From Caldifarciminota bacterium (lineage in GTDB: Bacteria; Hydrothermota; Tepidihabitantia; Tepidihabitantales; Tepidihabitantaceae), in assembly GCA_016935295.1 (NCBI GenBank), contig JAFGRF010000234.1, positions 1-13,214 of the forward strand: a stretch of 13,214 nucleotides of DNA. The letters run 5' to 3'. The translations under genes were made by a program, and so were the position numbers. This document shows, piece by piece, positions 8,202-13,214 of the stretch (position 1 is the first letter of the stretch; the number at the start of each line of letters is the position of its first letter). The notes below the pieces were generated by a model. It ran no database searches, had not been told where the DNA came from, and saw only the letters and a list, made by a program, of their open reading frames with translations.

Positions 8202-9467
8202 CTAGCTTCTGACTTCGTCTGCTGTCGTCAAGCTCTGCCCCATCAGGTGGGCGTAGACCGCGGCGTTGCCGACCATGTTGGCTATGACCGAGTACTCGTT
8301 GGGCTTGTGCGCCTGGCCCTCGTTGCGGCCCCAGACAACGGCCGGGATTCCGCGCCTCCGGAAGAGCGCCGCAACCGTGCCGCCGCCGATGCCCCGAGTG
8401 AACGGCTCACCTCCGTAGACGTCGCGGACTGCCTGCGCCAGCATTCGGACAATCGGCGCGTCCGGCGACGTCGGCGGTGCCGCCTGCGCCATCTGCACCG
8501 GCTCGGCCTTGATCTCGACCTTGAACTCTACGGCGACCTCGGCGGCGATCCGCTTGACATCTTCCATCAGGTCAGTCAACTGATACTGCGGCAGCACGCG
8601 GCAATCGAAGTAGAACACGTCCTCGGCCGGAATCGTGTTGATGTTCGGTACGTTCTCCTCTTTCTTGGTCGGCTCCATCGTCGAAACCGGTGGCGAGAAG
8701 AGCTTGTCCTCGGCGTTGTACTTGTCATGCAACTGCTGGTCGAGACGCAGCAGCAGGTTGGCCCCGGCCCGGTGCGCGTTGTTGCCGTGATGGGGAGTCG
8801 AACCGTGCGCCTGTCGGCCACGGGTGGTGAACTTCACCCAGGCAATCGACTTCTCCGCGACCTCGAGCAGAGTGCCGGCCTCGTTCCCGGCATCAGGCAC
8901 GACCACGAGATCCTCGGGCCGGCAGAGGTCGTGGTTCTCCAGCAGCCAGCCCACTCCGTAGTCCGAGCCGTTCTCCTCGTCCGCGACCAGCATGAGGACG
9001 ACGTCGGTCTGAGGGACCATTTTCAGGTCAAGCAGGGCCTTGACCGCGTAGCACGACGCCACCATCTCCTGCTGATTGTCCTCGGTGCCGCGGCCGTAGA
9101 CGCGGCCATTCTCCACCCGTGCCTCGAACGGGTCGCTCTGCCACAGGTCTCTCGGCCCGGACGGCACCACGTCCACGTGCGTCATCAGCCAGAGCACGGG
9201 CTGCGGCTTCCGGCCCTTGAGGCGCGCGGTCAGGCTTGGCCGATACCCGGACGGAGCACGCTTGTCCGGCGCCCGATACTCGGTGACCTCAAGCCCCCAG
9301 GACCGGAGTAACGACGACAGAAACTCCACCTTGGCCTTCTCCCCTTCGCCGCCTGATACGGGGCTGACCGCCGGCAGCGCTACCAGCCGGCGCTGCATCT
9401 CCACCATCTGCGGCTCCAGGCCGGTGATTTGCTCTCTGATTCTCTTGAAATCGGCTTCGTTCCACAT
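8202..9467 (-). CDS. M20 family metallopeptidase (ArgE/DapE/CPG2-type)
   Basis: 421 residues from ATG 9465-9467, chosen for AAAGGAG 5 nt upstream; a longer open frame adds an unlikely N-terminus. The M20 signature is complete: HVD (H97, D99), GRGTEDNQQE (bridging D130), EE at 164-165 (catalytic base and ligand), PDAG (D192) and H387 in AHKPNEY. The dimerisation domain carries GRQAHGS (H221). The family cleaves peptide or acyl-amino-acid bonds with a two-metal centre. The substrate here (dipeptides, or acetylated or succinylated amino acids) cannot be told from the sequence. The protein is cytosolic with no signal peptide. The last residues (DEVRS) are encoded by CTTCTGAC-type words of the adjacent repeat, so the 3' end may have been remodelled. 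Divergent from the ybbR-like gene. Confidence 0.9.
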   Translation of the reverse strand: MWNEADFKRIREQITGLEPQMVEMQRRLVALPAVSPVSGGEGEKAKVEFLSSLLRSWGLEVTEYRAPDKRAPSGYRPSLTARLKGRKPQPVLWLMTHVDVVPSGPRDLWQSDPFEARVENGRVYGRGTEDNQQEMVASCYAVKALLDLKMVPQTDVVLMLVADEENGSDYGVGWLLENHDLCRPEDLVVVPDAGNEAGTLLEVAEKSIAWVKFTTRGRQAHGSTPHHGNNAHRAGANLLLRLDQQLHDKYNAEDKLFSPPVSTMEPTKKEENVPNINTIPAEDVFYFDCRVLPQYQLTDLMEDVKRIAAEVAVEFKVEIKAEPVQMAQAAPPTSPDAPIVRMLAQAVRDVYGGEPFTRGIGGGTVAALFRRRGIPAVVWGRNEGQAHKPNEYSVIANMVGNAAVYAHLMGQSLTTADEVRS

Positions 9468-9472
9468 AGTTG

Positions 9473-9479
9473 CTCCTTT
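9473..9479 (-). promoter_or_regulatory. Shine-Dalgarno AAAGGAG for the M20 gene
   Basis: AAAGGAG on the minus strand, 5 nt from ATG 9467. It fixes the start of the M20 gene. Confidence 0.75.
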
Positions 9480-9533
9480 GGCGCACGGCCTGGTCGGTGT
9501 GACAAACGGCTCGCACTGCCGCTCTTGCCCCCT

Positions 9534-9562
9534 ATCATTCTCCAAAACGTGCTGCGAGTCAA
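9534..9562 (-). promoter_or_regulatory. Promoter TTGACT-17-AATGAT for the M20 gene
   Basis: -35 is the complement of 9557-9562, -10 the complement of 9534-9539. It gives a leader of about 60 nt with a good Shine-Dalgarno. It is back to back with the ybbR promoter, the two -35 boxes being 11 bp apart. Confidence 0.42.
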
Positions 9563-9573
9563 GCCGGAACTGG

Positions 9574-9601
9574 TTGACACCTGCCTTCCGGCTACTAACA
9601 T
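9574..9601 (+). promoter_or_regulatory. Promoter TTGACA-16-TAACAT, leaderless type
   Basis: Perfect TTGACA at 9574-9579, 16-bp spacer, TAACAT at 9596-9601, then six bases (TCTCTG) and the ATG at 9608. A start of transcription 7 nt after the -10 would be the A of the ATG. Confidence 0.5.
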
Positions 9602-9607
9602 TCTCTG

Positions 9608-10519
9608 ATGTCTCTACTGCTCCGGATCGTCACGCAGAATGTCTCGCTCAAGATCCTCGCCCTGCTCATCGCCTTCTTCTTCTGGGCAGTCGCGGTGCTC
9701 GACCGCACGTACGACGTGCGGGTGGCAGTGCCGATATCGGCAGCCAAGCCCAGCGGCAGACAGGTTGTTACCGACATTGACGCGAAGAACACCATGGTCA
9801 CGCTTGAAGGCAAAGGCCGGGACCTGCTCGGAGTGAGGCCCCGGCATCTCACCTTTCAACTGGAGGTCCCTGACGGCAAACTGGGCACTCGCCAGCTTCA
9901 GCTCTCTCCGGCCGCGCTCAAGCTCCCGCCCGACGTACGTGTGCGCGCGCTGGACCCGGACAACGTGGAATTGAAGCTCGGCGCCGCCTCAAGCCGCAAA
10001 GTCCCGGTGCAGGTTCCGACGAAAGGACACGCTCCCAGCGGCGTCGCGCTGTCGGTCAACGACCCACCCGCGCAAGTGAGTCTATCCGGCACTGAAGAAG
10101 ACCTGAGAGCTGCCATGCCGGTACAAACTGAGACCCTCGACCTTGCGACCGTGAACGCACCCGGTCGCCGCCGCCTCCAAGTCATCCCGCCGGACGATGC
10201 CCGTTATTCGGTCGAGCCGGAGTCGATCGACGTGGTCATCGAGTTGGAGAAGGAAGTTGCTCGGATTTTCCTCGGGCTCCCGGTCGCGCCGGTCGGGATC
10301 GACCCCCAGCGGATCGAGATGGACCCGACCGAGGCGCAGATTGCGGTAGCCGGACCGGCATCCAGTATCAACACCCTCAAGCACACGGACATCACTGCCC
10401 AGGTGAGGGTCTCGGGCCTTGTGCCGGGCGACTACCAGCTCGCCGCCGAAATCACGCTGCCGCCTGGTTTCCACCTGGTGAAATGTGAGCCGCAGCTCTT
10501 CGACGTAACAGTCAAGTAA
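9608..10519 (+). CDS. YbbR-domain membrane-anchored protein (CdaR-like)
   Basis: 303 residues. The N-terminus (QNVSLKILALLIAFFFWAVA) is the membrane anchor typical of YbbR proteins (TM about 14-32). Three YbbR-like beta units follow outside the membrane at roughly 36-120, 125-210 and 215-303, each with the usual V-x-L-x-G pattern (for example MVTLEGKGRDLLGV, AQVSLSGTEEDL). In many bacteria YbbR/CdaR binds and regulates the diadenylate cyclase CdaA. No cyclase gene is in this window, so the partner is inference. tsaD follows 12 bp downstream and is probably co-transcribed. The start has no Shine-Dalgarno and fits leaderless initiation. Confidence 0.82.
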   Translation: MSLLLRIVTQNVSLKILALLIAFFFWAVAVLDRTYDVRVAVPISAAKPSGRQVVTDIDAKNTMVTLEGKGRDLLGVRPRHLTFQLEVPDGKLGTRQLQLSPAALKLPPDVRVRALDPDNVELKLGAASSRKVPVQVPTKGHAPSGVALSVNDPPAQVSLSGTEEDLRAAMPVQTETLDLATVNAPGRRRLQVIPPDDARYSVEPESIDVVIELEKEVARIFLGLPVAPVGIDPQRIEMDPTEAQIAVAGPASSINTLKHTDITAQVRVSGLVPGDYQLAAEITLPPGFHLVKCEPQLFDVTVK

Positions 10520-10531
10520 GCGCCCGACCAC

Positions 10532-11542
10532 TTGACCACCAGGCCACTGGACCACGCCTCTTCGGTCTGCCTTGGCATCGAGACGTCGTGTGACGAAACC
10601 GCGGCCAGCGTCGTCAGGGGTCGGGCCACGGTCCTCTCCAGCATCGTCTCATCGCAGATGGTACACGCCGAATACGGCGGCGTCGTGCCCGAACTCGCGG
10701 CCCGCGCCCACATGCAGGCAATCGTCCCCGTCATCGAGGCCGCCCTCTCCGCATCGGGAGTCTCCTGGTCCGAGCTGTCGCTCGTCGCAGTAACAAGCAC
10801 ACCGGGACTCATGGGCGCGCTCCTGGTCGGCCTGCCGTTTGCCAAGGCGCTGTGCTACAGCCTAGGCATACCATTCGTCGGGGTCAATCACATCGAGGGC
10901 CACATCTTCGCGCTGCGGCTCGAACACCCGGAACTGGAGCCGCCCTTTCTGGCGGCGGTGCTTTCTGGAGGCCACACCGAACTGCTGGTGGTTGAGGACT
11001 GGTGCCGCTACCACATGCTCGGTTCCACGATTGACGACGCCTGCGGCGAGGCGTTCGACAAGGTGGCCAAGCTGCTCGGCCTGCCCTACCCGGGCGGTGC
11101 CGAAGTCGAGAAGCTCAGCCGGGAGGGACGCGAGAGCATTGAATTTCCCGTCCCCGACGCCGGCGGGTTTGACTTCAGTTTCTCCGGCCTGAAGACCGCT
11201 GTGCTCTATCACCGCCGCGACCATCCCGACACGCCACGCGCCGACGTGGCCGCATCATTCCAGCGTGCCGCGGTCAGGGCGGTCACCGGCCGCATCGAGC
11301 AGGCGGTCCGGAAAACCGGATACCGAAAGGTCGGCGTGTCCGGCGGGGTCGCCGCCAATGGCTATCTCCGGGAACGCCTGACCGAGCTGGCGCAGCGTCA
11401 CGAATTCAGACTGCTGGTTCCGAGGCCGGCGTACTGCACCGACAACGCGGCGATGATCGCCGCGGCCGGTGCCGAGCGGTTCGCCCGGTTCGGTCCGTCA
11501 TCCCTCGACCTGCCCGCCGCCGCCCGCACGCCGCTGGCCTGA
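10532..11542 (+). CDS. tsaD: tRNA N6-threonylcarbamoyladenosine transferase TsaD
   Basis: 336 residues, normal length. TsaD transfers the threonylcarbamoyl group from TC-AMP to A37 of ANN-decoding tRNAs, working with TsaB and TsaE in bacteria. Visible marks: LGIETSCDETAASVV at the N-terminus, STPGLMGALLVGLPFAKAL, the metal-binding HIEGH, LSGGHTELL, DFSFSGLKTAV, SGGVAANGYLRE and TDNAAMIAAAG. The start is uncertain. TTG 10532 is the first plausible codon in frame; there is no Shine-Dalgarno, and no ATG occurs before the LGIETSCDET motif. It lies 12 bp after the ybbR-like gene, so translation may depend on coupling. The start lies in a small GACCAC word-repeat (10526, 10534, 10550). Confidence 0.95.
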   Translation: MTTRPLDHASSVCLGIETSCDETAASVVRGRATVLSSIVSSQMVHAEYGGVVPELAARAHMQAIVPVIEAALSASGVSWSELSLVAVTSTPGLMGALLVGLPFAKALCYSLGIPFVGVNHIEGHIFALRLEHPELEPPFLAAVLSGGHTELLVVEDWCRYHMLGSTIDDACGEAFDKVAKLLGLPYPGGAEVEKLSREGRESIEFPVPDAGGFDFSFSGLKTAVLYHRRDHPDTPRADVAASFQRAAVRAVTGRIEQAVRKTGYRKVGVSGGVAANGYLRERLTELAQRHEFRLLVPRPAYCTDNAAMIAAAGAERFARFGPSSLDLPAAARTPLA

Positions 11543-11740
11543 CCGACATTCCCGGCCCAACACCGGCCCCGGCCTGCGTCCGTTCCTCGTCTGCCGACTC
11601 TCGTCACAGCCGTTCCTTCCCATTGCGCCAAGCACGCTCTAGCTGCTCCCGGCCCAAGTACGCCACGCGCCGGCGCTGGACCATACGCTGAGCACGACGC
11701 CAAGTTCGGAGCCGAACCCGGCACTGAGGTTGGCATTCCA
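11543..11740. other. Gene-free stretch after tsaD
   Basis: No plus-strand gene and no clear terminator. On the minus strand one frame reads EPWNANLSAGFGSELGVV and onward to a TAG at 11639-11641 with mostly G or C in third positions. It continues from the adjacent 12-bp array and may be the end of a decayed gene. Confidence 0.4.
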
Positions 11741-11741
11741 G

Positions 11742-12053
11742 GGTTCACCTGCCGGTTCAACCGTCAGTTCATCTTTCGATTCACTTCAGAGCTGAGCCGA
11801 CAACTCACCTGACGGTTCGCCCGACGAATCATCTCCCGTCTTAACTCTCGATTCACCCGACGATTCATCCTGGAGCTGACTATACGGATGATATGCCTGT
11901 TGAATCACCCGCTCATCCCTCAGTTCAACTCTCGGCTGAACTGCAGAATCAGTCATTGGCTCAACTGCCGGCTCAGCAGGAGATTCAACGTTCGGGTCAA
12001 CCCTGAGTACACTTCACGGGTCAATAGGGGGGTCAATGGGGGGGTGACCCGGG
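11742..12053. repeat. 26-unit, 12-bp phase-locked degenerate array
   Basis: Units of exactly 12 bp with no insertion or deletion over 312 bp. With each unit starting at 11742 + 12n, position 4 is T in 25 of 26, position 6 is A in 25 of 26, and position 5 is C in 19, G in 6 and T in 1. Position 2 is a purine in 25 of 26 and position 8 a pyrimidine in 25 of 26. The consensus is close to GGTTCAACTGNC and its core R-N-T-S-A-N-Y is its own reverse complement. Phase is lost before 11741 and after 12053. All frames I read contain stops, so it is probably not translated now. Confidence 0.85.
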
Positions 12054-12055
12054 GG
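12018..12055 (+). other. G-quadruplex-type sequence at the array end
   Basis: Four G runs (12018-12020, 12027-12032, 12038-12044, 12051-12055) with loops TCAATA, TCAAT and TGACCC. This satisfies the usual G3+N1-7 rule. It lies about 90 bp upstream of the promoter at 12142. Confidence 0.5.
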
Positions 12056-12141
12056 ACGCCAATCTGAGGCCCATGCCGTAGCGGTTCCGGAGTAGACTAA
12101 GACGCTTATTTTCAGAGTATTACGCAGTCAGAGCCGCTGAC

Positions 12142-12170
12142 TTGACTGGGAAATGCATGTATCGTACACT
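12142..12170 (+). promoter_or_regulatory. Promoter TTGACT-17-TACACT
   Basis: TTGACT at 12142-12147, a 17-bp spacer and TACACT at 12165-12170. It faces the small gene at 12328 and predicts a leader of about 150 nt. Confidence 0.5.
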
Positions 12171-12176
12171 GAATCG

Positions 12177-12327
12177 CAGCGTCTGCCAGCCCAGGCGCTG
12201 TTCTGAGGCGCCGGAGGGCGCCGATTACGACCGAAGGCCAGAGCCCAGGCTCGGAGCGAGCTTGGGCACGGACCTCGGACTCGGGATGGTAGAAAGGTCA
12301 GGTACCAAGTACAAAGGGAGGAACAAG
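12177..12327 (+). promoter_or_regulatory. Structured 5' leader of the 12328 gene
   Basis: Two strong hairpins. GGCGCC/GGCGCC with loop GGAG lies at 12207-12222. A 10-bp stem (GCCCAGGCTC at 12243-12252 with GAGCTTGGGC at 12258-12267, one G-U pair, loop GGAGC) follows. The leader ends in the Shine-Dalgarno AGGGAGG (12315-12321), 6 nt before ATG. I recognise no known riboswitch class; a cis-acting RNA is possible. Confidence 0.4.
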
Positions 12328-12699
12328 ATGAGTGACCCGGTGAAGCGGACCGAACGCTGGATGGTGAAATACAACCTGGAACGCGTGAGCAAGACGCTCT
12401 CCGACCTGCAGGGGAAGATGGCCGAGCACTACGCGGCCGCGATGGTCGGGCTCTGCGCGATGGAGACTGAAGTCAAAGCGGTCATCAACGCCGCCGGCGT
12501 CTCGACCTCGCAGTATGTCCCCTACCTCAACTTCGGCCGGCAGCTCTACAAGGCGAGCAAGCAGCGTGGTATCTCGGGCGAGAGCTTTGCGATGGCGGCC
12601 CAGGTGCTCCTGGACAAGTGGGCAGCCCGCGGCTGCGACCCGGACGTCCTAGCCAAGATCAGGACGGACGTCTTCGACATCCCGGCTCCGAAGTCGTAG
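12328..12699 (+). CDS. Unknown small helical protein, 123 residues
   Basis: Not recognised. ATG 12328 is chosen for AGGGAGG 6 nt upstream; the open frame extends up to a TTG inside the -35 box, which cannot be the start. Soluble, no TM, no signal peptide. It looks mostly helical: KRTERWMVKYNLERVSKTLS and LQGKMAEHYAAAMVGLCAME are amphipathic, followed by a Gly/Ser turn (AAGVSTSQYVPYLNFG) and another helical part (ESFAMAAQVLLDKWAARGCD). The sequence looks well adapted (high G/C in third positions), which supports a real gene. It has its own promoter and structured leader, so it seems to be a single-gene unit. Its last 11 codons have a degenerate duplicate 120 bp downstream. Confidence 0.82.
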   Translation: MSDPVKRTERWMVKYNLERVSKTLSDLQGKMAEHYAAAMVGLCAMETEVKAVINAAGVSTSQYVPYLNFGRQLYKASKQRGISGESFAMAAQVLLDKWAARGCDPDVLAKIRTDVFDIPAPKS

Positions 12700-12786
12700 A
12701 CAGGGCGACGGTCAACCCGGTTTGCAGCCCCTTCGGTTCACTGTAACCTGTGAACTGGAAACTGGCAACTCGCGGCGTAGCCGCGT

Positions 12787-12819
12787 GACGTCTTCGACAT
12801 CACCGCGTCCAAGCCGTAG
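12787..12819 (+). repeat. Duplicate of the 3' end of the 12328 gene
   Basis: 33 bp matching 12667-12699 at 27 positions. The first 15 are identical (GACGTCTTCGACATC) and both copies end in TAG. The copies are exactly 120 bp apart. The sequence between them is unrelated, apart from a small hairpin CGCGGC-GTA-GCCGCG (12771-12785). Confidence 0.75.
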
Positions 12820-12833
12820 CGGCTCAAGAGAGA

Positions 12834-12855
12834 CTGCCCGCACCGACGCGGGCAG
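12834..12855 (+). terminator. Perfect 8-bp hairpin, possible terminator
   Basis: CTGCCCGC, loop ACCGAC, GCGGGCAG, followed directly by the palindrome CCTGCGCAGG. No T run follows, so termination is only possible, not shown. It lies about 135 bp downstream of the 12328 gene. Confidence 0.3.
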
Positions 12856-12863
12856 CCTGCGCA

Positions 12864-12905
12864 GGGACATGACCCAATTCAGCCCGGGAATTGGGATCGT
12901 GTCCC
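12864..12905. repeat. REP-like hairpin, copy 1
   Basis: GGGACATGA plus CCCAATTC pairs with GAATTGGG, one bulged A (12896) and TCGTGTCCC. That is 17 base pairs including one wobble, with loop AGCCCGG. It is followed by AAGC. Confidence 0.75.
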
Positions 12906-12915
12906 AAGCCTGAGT

Positions 12916-13067
12916 CTATTCGGCCAGCGTCACCTTTCTACTGAAGCGAGCGCGGGACATGACCGGATTGCTGACAATCCGGATCGTGCCCCAAGCATCT
13001 GCGACTCGGACTGATATCGCGTCCGCACCGAGGCCTACTCCGTCAGCACGACCTTTCTGCTGAAACG
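12916..13067 (-). repeat. Two 24-bp tail repeats beside the hairpins
   Basis: 12925-12948 and 13044-13067 match at 19 of 24 positions and lie 119 bp apart. On the minus strand they read RFSRKVTLAE-stop and RFSRKVVLTE-stop, with stops at 12916-12918 and 13035-13037. They look like copies of the C-terminus of some protein, now part of the hairpin repeat. Confidence 0.6.
12954..12992. repeat. REP-like hairpin, copy 2
   Basis: Same foot GGGACATGA and the same bulged A (12983) as copy 1, 90 bp away. The inner stem is CCGGATT/AATCCGG, so two base pairs changed on both sides (C-G to G-C, A-T to G-C). It is followed by AAGC as in copy 1. Confidence 0.75.
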
Positions 13068-13074
13068 CTGGTTC

Positions 13075-13104
13075 TTGCCTATTTTGCCATTTTTGCCTAT
13101 TTTG
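13075..13104. repeat. AT-rich direct repeat next to the transposase end
   Basis: TTGCCTATTTTG at 13075-13086 and again at 13093-13104, in an AT-rich island followed by GGGGACACTTTACTT. It lies just past the transposase stop and may belong to the element. Confidence 0.5.
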
Positions 13105-13116
13105 GGGACACTTTAC

Positions 13117-13214
13117 TTAACTGGTCCGGGACCGCGGCTTGGGACCGCGTTTGCCTGGCGCCAGAACCCGACCGATCCTGGCTTCGAGTGACTCCACGAA
13201 CTCCGAACTGCCTA
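13117..13214 (-). CDS. C-terminus of a probable REP-associated tyrosine transposase (IS200-like Y1)
   Basis: Only the last 31 codons are in the window, ending at TAA (complement of 13117-13119). The reading GSSEFVESLEARIGRVLAP, then GKRGPKPRSRTS, matches my knowledge of RAYT/Y1-transposase C-termini: a GS-EFVE-LE helix, a GR-L turn and a basic KRGPKP tail. The catalytic HUH and Tyr regions lie outside. These enzymes process REP hairpins, and two REP-like hairpins lie within 260 bp downstream, which supports the call. A short fragment, so the family is likely but not certain. Confidence 0.6.
   Translation of the reverse strand, partial: GSSEFVESLEARIGRVLAPGKRGPKPRSRTS

Noticed and set aside
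11786..12017. TGA recoding to rescue the minus-strand reading of the array
   Set aside because: tsaD and the DUF58 gene end with TGA at normal family lengths, so TGA is a stop here.
11742..12053. CRISPR array
   Set aside because: Units are 12 bp, degenerate and contiguous; there are no conserved 25-40 bp repeats with unique spacers and no cas genes.
11742..12053. Ser-rich protein in the frame where TCA is a codon
   Set aside because: Six phase positions carry TGA in that frame, so it cannot be read.
12142..12327. N-terminal extension of the 12328 gene from TTG
   Set aside because: It would start inside the -35 box and run through the structured leader; the Shine-Dalgarno marks ATG 12328.

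Overview
This is a GC-rich bacterial window, judged by eye. Six genes have assignable families: a TMTC-like GT-C/TPR membrane protein, a DUF58 protein, a BatA-like vWA membrane protein, an M20 peptidase, a YbbR/CdaR-like protein and TsaD. There are also a long secreted repeat protein, two unrecognised small proteins and the tail of a transposase. The content fits an uncultivated lineage such as candidate division WOR-3 or a relative in the FCB neighbourhood. That placement is inference from gene content and style only. TGA is used as a normal stop (DUF58 gene, tsaD).

Layout. 1-1934 (-) is a secreted protein of about 53-residue repeats. It is broken by one extra base at 459-462 and runs off the left edge. 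2422-4227 (-) is the 12-14-TM glycosyltransferase-like/TPR protein. 4441-5340 and 5528-7450 (+) are the DUF58 and BatA-type pair. 7490-7861 (-) is a small unknown protein and 8202-9467 (-) the M20 peptidase. 9608-10519 and 10532-11542 (+) are the ybbR-like gene and tsaD. 11543-12327 has no gene but holds a 26-unit, strictly 12-bp-phased array, a G-quadruplex-type sequence, a good promoter and a structured leader. 12328-12699 (+) is a 123-residue unknown protein. 12700-13214 holds duplicated fragments, two REP-like hairpins and the C-terminus of a probable REP-associated tyrosine transposase.

Expression. Three genes (4227, 7861, 9608) have a TTGACA/TTGACT box, a 16-bp spacer and a -10 box ending 6-9 nt before the start codon. 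None of the three has a Shine-Dalgarno, which predicts leaderless or nearly leaderless mRNAs. Three other genes (1934, 9467, 12328) have strong Shine-Dalgarno sites and longer leaders.

The two most unusual items are the 12-bp phase-locked array at 11742-12053, which has a strand-symmetric core and no indels, and the hairpin/tail repeats next to the transposase fragment. Several intergenic regions also share short words (such as CGAATGACGA and its complement) that reach into gene ends.
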